A stretch of DNA of 64,000 nucleotides, taken from the NCBI GenBank assembly GCA_037043015.1, contig CM073321.1, positions 36,668,420 through 36,732,419 on the forward strand, read 5' to 3'. Numbering within the stretch: position 1 is the stretch's first letter; each line of letters starts with the position of its first letter. This DNA is from Bryum argenteum (Eukaryota; Streptophyta; Bryopsida; Bryales; Bryaceae). The notes under the pieces are model-generated. The model had not been told where the DNA came from and ran no database searches. It worked only from the letters and a program-made list of their open reading frames with translations. Made by a program: the position numbers and the translations under genes. Positions 35,484-47,344 of this stretch are shown piece by piece.

Positions 35484-37523
35484 GAAAAAAAATTTACTTT
35501 AGTGAAAAACTTTTTTACTTATTAGTCAAAAGTTTGTTAGTAAGTATGTTTACTATTTTTTCACTAATTCTTTGCAACATTTTGACTACGATTTGACTAT
35601 GTTTATGTCCAAATTTTGTCTAAATTCTTACTTAAGAGTAAATTTTTAGGTTTACAATGAAAGTTTGTGACTAAATTTAGTACTCTAAAGTACTCTAAAT
35701 TCTTAGTTTTAACTCTTAATTTAGAGAGTAAGTTGTTCCCTATCTACTGTAATAAAGTGTTGGCATGTTTTGTTTTTATCTCCTATAGTATACATACTAA
35801 AAACCATTTTAAAATAAAAATAATTCTATATAAGGCTCTTCACCTTGTAATTGATTTGTAATTTTTCCAAGTAAAACAGATATATTGTATTTGTTACAAA
35901 AATTGTCTTATACATATTAACTTCTTCTACTTCTAAAGTATGTACCATTTTCAAATGCTGGGTATTTACAAGTACAAATAATATTTTTTAGTATAAATAA
36001 ATATAACCATAAGTTCTTAAAAACGTGAATTTTTGTTTTGTACTCTACTCACATTGAGGTTAACTTAAGTATGAAAAGATATATGCGATTACATCGGAAT
36101 GTAAAAGTTTTAAAAAAAAATGATGTCATTTTTTACAAAATTAGGTATCAAAATGATCACTCTTTATCATAATATCTCTATTATATATCAGAAAATAAAA
36201 TAAGTAAATAAATAAATAAGTAAGAATCTAACTCTTTGAAAAATAAGTTATTTTTCGTATTACTCGTTAATAAATAATATCATTAATGAATTATTTTTTG
36301 GATAATATAAGTCTTAATGAAGAGAATTTTTAATACACATTTAATTTGTCAATCAGTAGATACTTTATAGACTTTACAGAAATATGTTAATGTACAAAAA
36401 TAAATAAATATACAATCATATCATAAATTGATTAGTAAAAGATAAAATATCTTATAAATATAGTACTTTGAAAAATAACTGTCAATAAACAAATTATTGA
36501 ATACACATCGAAATAAGAGATTATTTATTAAACTATTTATTAAACAAAATAAAATAACTTAATATATATATAATTTAAGGAACTTATACATAATACATGA
36601 TAAATACATGATCTTAAGAATTTGGTATTTGAAAATAGTAGGTCAATAAATATATTCTTTAGAAAGTTCAAATTAATAGTTTTATTGACTTTAAAAGACT
36701 AATAAATTGGTTATCCAATAAATATAGTATTTTATAGATATGTTATTTAGGTATAAGAAATTAATAAATACACTCTTTCATAGTAGATTATTTGAGAGAA
36801 GGTTAGGAATAGATTATTATTACATATGAAATACACTTGTTTTTGGGGAAATGGGCATTGTTAATCATTACTCTGCATAAAGTTATTGTTGAATATATTA
36901 GTTTATATATAGATAATTACAAAATATAATACGATATTTTTTAAATTATTGGTACTTCTATAAGTAGTGTCTTTGAGAACATTAGTTAATAACTGAATAA
37001 TTAATTCGAACATTATTTCAAAATTCAAAATTTTATGGTAAGAGATTCATAAATATAATTATTTAAGTAGGACAGTGAATGTGTGCACAAATGCAAATTT
37101 GGATTTTTTTGATGTCCAATGTAGGTTAATGATATAAAGTGTTGTGAAACTATAAAAACATGCTATTGCCTAGAAGGTTTCAATAAAATTCATAAATTAG
37201 AAGCTATAAATATTGCATATTATGTAGAATTTTACCAGCTATATAAATTAAAAAATACATATTTTAGATAGTATAATGACTATGATTATATTCTAAAAAT
37301 ATGAAAACATGTATTAGTGTACATTGTTGGCCACATTGTTATTTACATTGTACAACAATCATTTGTTTACATTTATTCTTATTGACTGTTCATTTAAAAC
37401 CATTTTTGTTCTTTGGTATGCGTTTAAATATATTTATAAAGTAGTAAAATAAATTATTAATGAAAAGTCACGTTCAAAACATAAATACTTCGATGAAGTT
37501 CATTACTCTCTAAGGTTGTTCAA

Positions 37524-37640
37524 ACGACCATTTGTTCCCAGGCCAATCTTTTAGCCTCTGTGGTGTTTTGCGCTCGAAAAAACGTAATATAAGACTACCA
37601 ACAAGGCTAATACACTTCTTGCGTTTCCAAGAAACTCAAT
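37524..37640 (-). pseudogene. Fragment of a ParB-like gene exon 2
   Basis: The plus strand (CCAGGCCAATCTTTTAGCC, TCTGTGGTGTTTTG, GACTACCAACAAGGCTAAT) matches 31100-31210 of the locus B gene at roughly three-quarters identity. The similarity stops near 37640. It is a separate, older copy. Confidence 0.75.
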
Positions 37641-38210
37641 ACCATTGTTACAGAATTTTAAGGAAATTAGCACCCACGCTACATCAAGCCAATTCGGCGC
37701 TGTAGGCAGCTCTGCGTCTAAAGCGCTGAACATTCTACGTTCTGAAGGCATTGTTAACGATGCAAGGCTCACAATGAGTCTGAGTCTTTTCTACTTTGCA
37801 AGCGACATTCAAAATCAGGTGGATTAGACAATAGAGTGTTGAGTACATGAGTGTTGAGTACATGGGCAATAATGAGTTATCAGTCAGGATATATTATCGA
37901 GTACTCTAAGATAGTCTTATAGCGAAGCTTATTCATTTAAAAGTATAGTTACTACAAATAATTTCAAAAATATAATTTCAATAAACGTAAATTATTTTTA
38001 CAATCTTTAATTTGAAGTATGAACATCTTTTTAAAAAAAGAAATGTCCAAGATTTACTACAATATACTTTAAATAAATATAAATTATACTATATTGCGTG
38101 GAATACATCATAATAGGGCGTAAAGAGTTGCATATGTTTATGACTCATTTATTTATAATAATTACAACGAAAGCAATATAATTATGATGAAATAAACTCG
38201 ATTCGGTTAA

Positions 38211-38376
38211 AACACGTAATTCATTATAATCGTATTATTCACTGATTTTGATAAAATTATTGTGGGTTTAGTTTGGGTCCAGCTAAATGTACCCACACAG
38301 TACATTTGGCTCAACTCAAGCTCAATTTTCATCAATTTGATAATCTGAATATTCCCATTATAACGAATTACGTGTT
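38211..38376. mobile_element. 166-bp MITE with TTAA target duplication
   Basis: Inverted ends AACACGTAATTC ... GAATTACGTGTT are flanked on both sides by TTAA (38207-38210 and 38377-38380), as in piggyBac-like insertions. The next bases (GTTATAATGGGAATAT) equal the inner ends of the inverted FCP1-like copies at 938 and 3595. The centre holds two worn copies of the ATTTAGCTCGA palindrome. It looks like an internally deleted relative of the L1/R1 unit. Confidence 0.7.
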
Positions 38377-40240
38377 TTAAGCTTACGTTTAAGCTCAAAA
38401 AGGTTCTGTATTAAAATTTTTCATTTCTTTAATTGGTTTTCCTAAATCTTATTCTTATGATTTCACAAGGTCAAATAATTTAAGACATAAGCATAGAATA
38501 GGTTCAATTTCTCATACATAGACTTTCTTAAATACTCAGATGTTTATTTAGTTATTTAATCCTCAAGAATGAAAGTATAAATTTAATATAACGTCACAAA
38601 ATAAGTAATACTAACGATAAGAATAAAATGGCTGCCCTGCTTTCTCCAACATGGATGCAGTGAAATTGAACTCTCTGTAAAGATGCATAGTACCAACTTC
38701 TAAACGGTAAGACCCCGTGCACCTTTACTATAGCTTTGCAGTGACAATTTTGATTGAATGTGTAAGATAGGTGGGAGTTGGTGACGTGCAACGTCACCTC
38801 CAATCTTGGAATATCACTGTTTTGTCTAAGGATGTCTAACTGCCGAAACAGAGGCGGAACACTGCATGTTGGTTAGTTTATCTGGGGCGGATGCCTTTAA
38901 GGAAGGTGCGCTTGGATGGAAACATCTCAGGCTAATCAGGCTATATGCTGAAATCTCCATTTCTTGGACGATCAGCAGGGATTTAATTAAAAATAGTTAC
39001 TGAAATTTTTAAGTAGAATTTCAACTTTAAAGATCAATGGATGTATAGATTGTATTTGATAAATGCATATTTCATAAAAAAAGATGTGCATATTTGCAAC
39101 TGATTTTGAACATTTCAATACAACATCCAATTGTAAGGTTAAGCATCTACAAATGAAATTAAAACGTCAAATGTAATCTTATTTTGGTAAGCTTTATGTT
39201 AAAAAATATTAAATGATATATATACCATTGAGCATCTATACAATGAAATTAAGTTTAAATATAAAATTTTATGTATAGTAAAACTTATTTTATTAAATAT
39301 TCCAAAGTGTATTTAACAAGATTTACAAACTTACTTATGAAATAGTATAAATTTTTCATTGTTGATAACCTTGAAGATTTCATTTAAAATTTAAAGTTAA
39401 AATATTTGATTCCATCAATACAGTTTATAGCTTAATCAATTTGATACTCTACATAATATACTAAGATTATATTTACATTTTATGAATTTACAATTTGAAA
39501 GATATGCATTTTATTTATAGATAAATAGTATATAATATAATATGTAATAAATATCATTTACTATATTAAATTATATATAATTATCAAATCTATGACGTAT
39601 GTACGAAGAAGTAAACAAAATTTAATAAAAATTATGTTCACTCGTACATTTTTAACGAGATATTGCATATGATAAAATTAATTTGAAATTTATAATAATC
39701 AACATTCAATTACAAATTGTTAGCAAGTGCATGCACACAAAAACGTTAGTGGTATTAAACTTATAGATAAGATAATAGCTTAATACTTAATGAGACTTAT
39801 GCTTCATTTAATTAAATATGGAGTTTGGGCTTATTATGGACGTTAAAACATGGGGAAATCCCTCCATCCATAACCTTAAAATATACGTATTTGAAGAGTA
39901 TCTGCATGGAATCTATATTATAGAAATCATTTTGCAACTATTGTTCTTAATTGTAGATGGAGGACTGTCCTTATTTAATTAAAAATGTCATACTTCACCT
40001 CAAGGTAAATATAGCATCGAATTTATTGTATACGAACTTTATTAATAAAGAAAGGTTTGAGCTTAAGAATACTCGATTCACAAAGATATGAAATTGAAAG
40101 TTATATCCATTCTATTGCTTCCAAGTAATTATACTAAAATTTTATTGTGTCATTGAGTATTTGCTAACATAGTATTCCTCACAGGTGTATAATGATTAAC
40201 ATTTTTTTGACCAATTAAATTTATCACACACCTATAATAG

Positions 40241-41523
40241 AAACCCTAAACCCTAAACCCTATAACCCCAATCCCGCCAATTTCCAAATGGCGGCCCGTT
40301 TCTTCCCGCCCATTATTAATTGTTGTCACTTCATCTGTCGAGACTTCAGTTCCCGCCAATTTTCAATTTTCTAAAAGTCGATTCCCTCCCATTTCCTATT
40401 TCTGGGTTAGCGCGAAAACGGCATTGCGCTACGCAATGACCTTCGAAATCCAGGAAGGAATGATTCTTTTTTCAATCTCTCAGTTTGCTGAACTCCCTCA
40501 ACGTATTTGAGTTCTCCGCGCTTCCTTCAACTCGCCCTCTACCTTCGCGTACGTGTTTTCCGATTGCATTTATGCATGATTGTTTGTAGTTCAATTCGCT
40601 TTGCACAGCTTCTTGCATTGTTAGATTCATTATTCTTCATAGTTTTCTCCTTATCTTCTGTAGTAGTAGTTGATAATTTCAATCCAATGGTTGTATTCTA
40701 ATGGCTTGTATTTCAACATGGTGCATTCGGAGTCGTTGTTGTTGACATATTATTTTGATTTGACGATTACGTTCGTACAGGAGTATTTTGATTCCTTCGT
40801 GTGACGATAGAATGGGAGAGCACTGGTTGTAACGGAATTTTGAATTGTATTCACGTCCCGTGAAATCCGCCAGAATTTTCGGGACTAGTATGGTACTTTG
40901 CCATGCAGTTTAGCTCGACTGAAGCTAAACTGTATAGATATATACATCAGCAGTTTAGCTCGAGTCGAGCTAAACTGTATGCGTGCATATATCTGCAGTT
41001 TAGTTCCAGTCGAGCTAAACTGTCTTGCATGCATGTTCCTGCAGTTTAGCTCGACTCGAGCTAAACTGCAGATATACGCACTATTGCAGTTTAGCTTGAG
41101 TCGAGCTAAACTGCAGAAAGGATGAGTATTGCAGTTTAGCTCGAGTCGAGCTAAACTGCAGAACGAATGAGTTATGAGTATTGCAGTTTAGCTCGAGTCG
41201 AGCTAAACTGTAGCATATATCTCGTGAAATTGTTTACCTGGTGTTGAGCTAATTAATAGCGCGGGTCAGTATTCCCCCTTCTGCTCGTGTCAGACTTTAC
41301 AACTAGGGGTTTAGGTTAATCGGTTTAAATCGCGTCGAGTTAAACTGATTCATCGAATACATAATGCAGTTAAGCTCGACTCGAGCTAAACTGTAGAATG
41401 TATTCTCTTAGTAAGTTTAGCTCGAGTCGAGCTAAACTGCACTTGTTCGTTTCTTCACAGTCTTGGAGTTGTGACCATGTTTTTTTCTAATTTATTTCTA
41501 ACCTTGTGATGCCATACTGCAGG
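40241..41523 (+). promoter_or_regulatory. 5' region of the DUF7869-type gene with telobox and E2F-like sites
   Basis: At 40243-40262 there is a telobox run (AAACCCTAAACCCTAAACCC), followed by two TCCCGCCAA-type E2F-like sites (about 40273 and 40352). Telobox with E2F sites is typical of plant S-phase or meristem promoters. The palindrome array follows at 40906-41439. A probable 3' splice site (catactgcag) lies directly before the coding start at 41524, so this region is likely a transcribed leader with an intron. Confidence 0.5.
40906..41439. repeat. Palindrome array P2, about ten copies at 45-bp spacing
   Basis: Copies start at 40906, 40951, 40996, 41042, 41087, 41132 and 41184, then less regularly at about 41322 (worn), 41367 and 41413. 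The arm is CAGTTTAGCTCGA with a central G or C and is near-perfect in most copies. The first six intervals are 45, 45, 46, 45, 45 and 52 bp. The sequence is identical to the copies in and around the locus B genes 7-11 kb away. Confidence 0.95.
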
Positions 41524-44406
41524 ATGGATTTCTCTTCAGACGATGACACTTTCGGCGATGCACATATGAATCATGGTTTACTTGCTGCTCAAGTTGTTCC
41601 TCCACGGCTCTGGACAGGGAGGACTCTGTCAATGCTTGATTCCGATGGACTCAGAATCGCTGAGGGTTTACTAAGAAATCTACGATCTGGCGCTGTATCG
41701 GATTGTAACGGCCTACTCGGTAATTTCCAAGTTGTGGTGCAAGTTTCAACTTTGTTTGTTGAGGTCGAGGATCGAGACGACTGGATATACTCCTTCAAGT
41801 TCTGGCCCATCCAACAAGTCCTCCTAGACGGTGTTACTCTTTTTGACCATAGTCAGCAAGATGTTTACAACAGATGGGTACGGGAACGTAGTCGGCGGCA
41901 GGGGTCATCTCGAACTCAATCGTATGATAATTCTTCAAGGAATGAGTCTACTCCAGTTTCGCGCAAAGCACAGTTTCTGATGACAGCGGAGTCAATCAAT
42001 GCGGTCGCCTGTAATACCTGCTGTAAGTACAACTGTGTTCAACTATACCCAAAGGAGAAGATTAAGGTTCTCAGGTGTTGCATGTACAACAAGACAACTG
42101 TGCAGTTTAAGAATCACGTCAAACTCGATGTCCATAGGCAGTTTCACAGAAACGCTGAAAGGCGAAATGTAGTCACTTTAGAGGGTATTGATGTTTGTCC
42201 GATTGCGTGGATGAAGATCATGAGCGTGAGCAACGGTACGTTTTATCGCAACGCCCAGAGTGCAGCTGATGGGCATGAGGCCCAGTTACACGAGAACACG
42301 GGCTTGCGAAAGCCTAGGAGGCATACGATTGTTGCTTCTGCCGTCTTAGGGGCAATACTTGATAGACATGCCGATCAAATGCCTCACAAGTCCCGGAGCC
42401 TTCCATCTAGGGAGAAGGTCGTTGCCAAGGTACTTCCTTCAAGTTTTAAGTGGAAGGACCAAATTCCTCTTCTTGATCATCACCTTCAAGAGTGTAGGCT
42501 CCCTCCGGTGTCAACTTCAAACCTTAGTAAGATTTGCCGCCTCAGCTATCCAGAATACTATGCCAAAAGATCGGGGGACAATTTCGCGCGTTGTTCCAAG
42601 TGTGATGAGTTACAATCACTGATGAAGCTCACTCTTCCCGGGACACAATCATCGCTTATATGGTCGAGGAAGTTGAATGTGCACTTAGATTCCGCATATG
42701 CGCACCGAAACTTGTACTACCTTAACCGCTTTAGGTCTAAGGAGTCGCCTCAAGATGTTTTGACCATTATGCATGACAAGATGGACCACTCTAAAACAGC
42801 ATCAGCTGCCTTGTCTCATAAGGTGAAGAAGTTAGACGGACTCATGAAGTTACCTCTTGCAGTTACGGGAATTCTTGCTCATGGTCATGTAGACCAGCGA
42901 TACGCTCATTACGGACTAGATGTTTACTCACATGATGCCAATTATACGGTTGGCTTGTTTGCAAAACTTCTGCGGGATCTGGAAGCTGCACCCAAATCCT
43001 CATCTAGACAGCTCTTTACAGAGCCACCATCGAATCCACTGTATACTGCTCTTTTACGAGGTTTAGAGGTGTGTATGGATCCATTAGGCCCGATTCCTGA
43101 CATTCTAGTTCCAGCAAAGTCTCTGCCTCCGATTTTGAATGTCCAAATGGATAATGCTGTAAGTGATAACAAGAATAGATTCGTCTTCAGTTTCTGGTCT
43201 CTTTTGGTAGCGAAGCGTGTATTCGGAGAGATATATGTAAATTTTATGCTCGTCGGTCACACTCATGATGACATAGATGCGTTATTTGGGCGTTGGAGCA
43301 TGGCGTTGCGAAAGGAGGATTATCCTACCATCCCTCTTCTCATGAAATATTTTATGAGGATAGAGAAACTTCCAGTTATTCTACACCTCGTTCAAGAGGT
43401 TCCGGACTTCAAGAAATTCATTGAAAAGTGGATGTTAGTTGGCGATGAAGCATTGGTGGGGCATACGAAGGCGCATCAATTCAAGTTTTACATGGATCTA
43501 AGTGGATGCCCCGTAATGAAGTACAAGATTTTCTGTCACGACGAGGAATGGCTTCCTAGAGGTGATCATGCTGGTATGAAATTGTGGAAGGAGGATTCTC
43601 AAGGCAGATCATTATGGCCACGTGGTGAACCAGATGCAATGCGTCCAAACGAGATGCGCCATTTGCCTGAGGTGGTGAAACGGATTTCAGGCTTTGTTGA
43701 TCATTGTAAACGATTATCACGTGAGTCAATTGAATCGCGGAGATTGTACGAGCCTCTCTCATATCACCGGAGCGGCGTTAAAAATGCTCTTTGTATACCC
43801 ATGGATGTACTTGCGTCGTCGCAAAATGGAATTCCGTCAAGTTTGGAGGAACCATTACTGTTACAACATGGATTTTGGCCATCAACTCGACTTGCACATG
43901 CTATGGAAGATGAGTTTAATTTAGAAGGGAATGTACGGGAAGAGTACGACGACAATGATCATTTTGTTGGCCAGAGACGTGATCGTCCTGCTCCTTCATT
44001 TCGAGTTGGACGTGACCTTTAAAAGGGTTATTTTGTTGCGCTACGTCCATGCGGCACCGATGGTCGACCTTTCTGGCTAGGGCGAGCAATGTCTGATCCA
44101 AATTCAAACCCAGACCTACCCAATACGGTTGACATCCAGTTCTTCCGTCCAATGTCACGCTCCAAAGAAATTCTGAAGTATTACACAGAATGGGATACAA
44201 ATAGAAAGCTTTGATGGACTGTTGAGAAAGGTGTAGATGTATGTTCGTAGCCTACAGATGCTATTTTCACTGCTTGGAAATCAAGAATTACGCATTTTGA
44301 CGAGGAAAGCAGTGAAGGTATAGACACAATTATTACAATACCCAAGAAGCACGTCGAAATCATCAAGGCTTCTTTACGGGAGCTTGCTTCATCTTCTCAA
44401 GAGTAG
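41524..44406 (+). pseudogene. DUF7869-type protein gene with C-terminal BAH-like region
   Basis: One frame of 960 codons from MDFSSDDD to ASSSQE, open to 44022 and interrupted at 44020-44022 (TAA), 44212-44214 (TGA) and 44248-44250 (TAG). Start chosen after the catactgcag acceptor. N-terminal Cys cluster (CNTCCKYNC), a second Cys pair (FARCSKCDEL), then acidic motifs in order: TIMHDKMDHSK, LNVQMDNAVSDNKNRF, MLVGHTHDDIDALFGRW. This order is that of DUF7869-type proteins, which look like RNase-H-fold transposase relatives (inference). The C-terminus (GYFVALRPCGTDGRPFWLG, DPNS, NTVDIQFFRP) looks BAH-like, a chromatin-binding fold. A P2 palindrome array lies upstream. The gene is tail-to-tail with WCHI-2. 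Its 3' part is duplicated at 62200-63086. Confidence 0.65.
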
Positions 44407-44794
44407 TCTTCTAGTATATAGTATTTATTATGGAAGTAGGTGTGATAGTACTTAAACTTGGTATTGACATACATATTACATTGATATTTAGTATATAGAG
44501 TATTATATATTTGTACTATTCACTATCCATATTCAATATATTAATTTTGTATAAGAAGATTGTTTAAGTTGGCTGCATCATTATTATCAATTGAAAGAAA
44601 ATTATGTTAATCTTGACATGTACCGTATCAAATATATGTATGGTTGGAAACGTATTTTAAGATAAACATATTTTCTAAGATGCAAGAGGTCTCATATCAT
44701 CTCCAAATATAATAAAAATTAGTAAATTCCGAGTACATATGCATACGGTGAAACCCCTCTAAATGTTGGTTTTTGCTTCATCCGTTGTCTTGTT
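44407..44794. other. Convergent 3' spacer between DUF7869-type gene and WCHI-2
   Basis: An AT-rich spacer shared in inverted orientation with 62260-62650. It marks a conserved tail-to-tail arrangement of the two genes. Confidence 0.6.
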
Positions 44795-45226
44795 TTAATT
44801 TGGGAGATAAAAATGTTCCAAATATAACAAATATGGGGTTTTCCCGAGAATCATTTCCGCATAGGCCATTTTTGCCAAAAAGTAGGGAACCTCATATTTA
44901 AAAATATGGTTGTTACCGTATATCATATGCCAAGCATATATGCATCTTGCTTTAAATAGGTAATGATGGCACTCTCGGAAGTTTGCTTCATTCTTGTGCC
45001 GATGAATATTGTGCCGATGTAGAGGAAAGAGCTTGTTGATGTGGCACCACTCCACATATTTCTCACATATGGCAAAAGACCACGGCCCCATCTCTTCCTC
45101 CCATCCTCTAAACGCTAATATCTTTGGATTCTTCAAGATGTCTTTGCGCTTCTTCTCAATCGGACCTCGGTCATGGCGCACTATGGATGTACCCGCTACA
45201 ACGGGTAGTGCCTCCATAAAAAACAT
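44795..45226 (-). CDS. WCHI-family protein 2
   Basis: An open minus-strand frame with the family domain: GWEEEMGPWSF, YVEWCHINKLFPLHRHNIH, NEANFREC, RCIYAWHMIYG, KYEVPYFLAKMAYAEMIL. A basic run (IEKKRKDILKNPK) precedes it, as in paralogues. The last residues diverge and the protein stops soon after the domain, so it lacks the acidic or coiled-coil tails of WCHI-3 and WCHI-5. A P4 palindrome array lies directly upstream (45362-45670). Function unknown; a DNA-binding partner of the neighbouring DUF7869-type gene is only a guess from pairing. Confidence 0.6.
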   Translation of the reverse strand: MFFMEALPVVAGTSIVRHDRGPIEKKRKDILKNPKILAFRGWEEEMGPWSFAICEKYVEWCHINKLFPLHRHNIHRHKNEANFRECHHYLFKARCIYAWHMIYGNNHIFKYEVPYFLAKMAYAEMILGKTPYLLYLEHFYLPN

Positions 45227-45361
45227 TCGTAGAAACGCAAAGTCCCTCTACGAGCAAGCAAGCAGCAACACTGAAGTTGATACTAGTCAATGCGCGAAAA
45301 GGAGGGACTCGCAAAGTGTGAAAATGGACTGCCCGTCGCGTTCTTAAGCACAGTAATAAGG

Positions 45362-45670
45362 CGACCGGCGGTCTACAAAATCTGCACCGCCGGTCGCCCG
45401 CCGGTCCAGCTATAGCCCTATCTGTACCGCCGATCGCCCCAGCGACCAACGTTCGCCCATAAGCTATACCGGCGGTCGCCCTGTGATCAACGTTCGCCCA
45501 TGAGCTGGACCGCCGATCGCCCTAGCAACCGACGTTCGCCCATGAGTTGGACCGCCGATCGCCCTAGCGACCGACGTTCGCCCCAGCGTCCGACGTTCGC
45601 CCATGAGCTGGACCGCCGATCGCCCTAGCGACCGACGTTCGCCCATCCGCTGAATCGGCGGTCGCCCTAT
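45362..45670. repeat. P4 palindrome array upstream of WCHI-2, 42-bp unit
   Basis: The best-ordered P4 array. A 42-bp unit repeats, made of two halves 21 bp apart: TGGACCGCCGATCGCCCTAG and CGACCGACGTTCGCCCATGA. It ends near the 5' side of WCHI-2. Confidence 0.9.
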
Positions 45671-47050
45671 TTGCAATCGGGAATTCACCTCTTTATGTTG
45701 AATGCGAGGGCATGAGGTTTCATAGCAGCTCCTACGAGGATGAGAATCATGAGATGAGGATGAATATTGGATGGGGGAGGGATAAAAGAGCCCTATAGTT
45801 TATAATGTATTAGTTCAAAAATTAAGAAGGTACGCATAGGGTAGGAATTTCGGATCATGGGTCCCATAATTCCCATTTTATGATCATTCAATTCATAAGA
45901 AATAGACAAGAGATGTCTAAATGGATAATAATGAATGGGAGGAAGGATGGGGTGAGAGTTCCTCGTCCTCTTCGTAGGCATGAATGGTATATATATTTTT
46001 GTACGATGTATATTTTAAGAAGTCATATTGTGCCTAACCATTTATAATAAGTGATAAAATGTGAATTCATTTATAGAGCATCACCCTCTTCAATGCATGA
46101 AAACACTTTAATGCATCTAACGATTCAATACCTACAATCTAAGAATGTAATCCAAGGTAGTCAATTTCTAGCATCTAGATAAGATACCATTTTTGCACCA
46201 AAACTGCACCTCATATTCTAACATCACATTCAAGAACAATTTCTAGTTTCTTTTTATATCAGTGGAGCCTTTAATAAATTATAAGATCTCCGTATACAAT
46301 ATCCGACTGATAGATTATCCTTGCAATGAGTTTATGGGCTCATAACATTATGAAATTGGTTAAATTGAGAGGGGGGAGGATTTTGAAAATTTTGGCAAGT
46401 CAAATAATAAGGACTTGAAATACAATTAAGTGAATGGGATTAGTGCATATAGCCTAGTAAGCACTGAGAGAAATAGTTGCTTACCAAATTAAAAGGTGAT
46501 ACATCATGACATATTATATGTTTGGAGAAAAAATGAGTGAGCACCATATGAAGGTAAATATTTGAAGTCAAGAAGACTAATGATTTGCGGACATTCTAAT
46601 CAACCCATTACTGAGGGTACTTTTGGAACCAATATTTGATGAGTATTTTATGTTGAGAATTTTGAGAATGTTGAAAATTATAATTTTGTAAATTGTGATT
46701 AAACTTGTATCGATCTAAATCCATATTACACCACAAGAATATCCAGTGAGCATAAAATACATTTTTCATGTATCATGGTCACCGCTCTTGGCAAAATGCC
46801 CATGACCATGGGAATCATTTTCAATTGGGAATGAGATATAGGAAGAACGGAGTGGGAATGAGAGGGAATGAGGGGGGATGAGGGGGGATGAGGGGGATTG
46901 AAGGGGGGAATGGGGGAGATGCTTGAAGCGGTTAATTCAAAATATGAATATTGCATAAAGAGGATCCAAGAACAAGAGCGGGAGCTCTCGCGATGTCGCC
47001 CCTGCAGAGTGCCTGTCGCCCCGAAGCGCTCCGCTGAGGCTGGATCGAAA
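45671..47050. other. Intergenic stretch with a G-rich minisatellite
   Basis: No gene seen. At 46849-46917 there is a tandem of GGGGGGATGA-type units (G-quadruplex potential). The rest is AT-rich and unremarkable. Confidence 0.6.
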
Positions 47051-47066
47051 CTCTTCTGAAGCTGCA

Positions 47067-47146
47067 CCGCCGGTCGCCCTCTTGCAAGAAACACTAGACC
47101 GGCGGTCGCCCTAACGATGTCGCCGAGACACCGCCGGTCGCCCTGC
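47067..47146. repeat. Short P4 palindrome array upstream of WCHI-3
   Basis: Three copies: CACCGCCGGTCGCCC at about 47066, ACCGGCGGTCGCCC near 47098 and CACCGCCGGTCGCCC near 47130, about 32 bp apart. Confidence 0.85.
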
Positions 47147-47344
47147 CACAGGAGGTTAAATACAATCGTTATTGGCCGTAGTCGTCACTTTTCAGTCCAC
47201 GTGCCGTGGTGTTGCGCATTGTCTGGTGTCGACTCAAAGTTGCCACTTGCTTGCTCGATTGGTCGGCCAACGTGGACTGCACTATTTTTGGTGTTTTGTA
47301 TCTAACATCACATCATAGCCGCATTTCCGTGATCGGAGGTAACA

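Larger units (their letters stand above)
35490..40240. other. Long AT-rich gene-poor stretch
   Basis: About 4.7 kb of AT-rich sequence with many stops in all frames. It contains three items of note: a fragment of the ParB-like exon (37524-37640), the 166-bp TTAA element (38211-38376), and a less AT-rich patch at 38630-38960 with no recognised motif. Confidence 0.6.

Noticed and set aside
35228-35596. His-rich ORF (HDHVHGHGHAHG-type)
   Set aside because: It is a frame through the CATG palindrome. The equivalent in locus A does not keep the frame.
38630-38960. Possible riboswitch or structured RNA in a less AT-rich patch
   Set aside because: I compared it by eye with TPP and glycine riboswitch cores and found no match; no open frame is convincing either.
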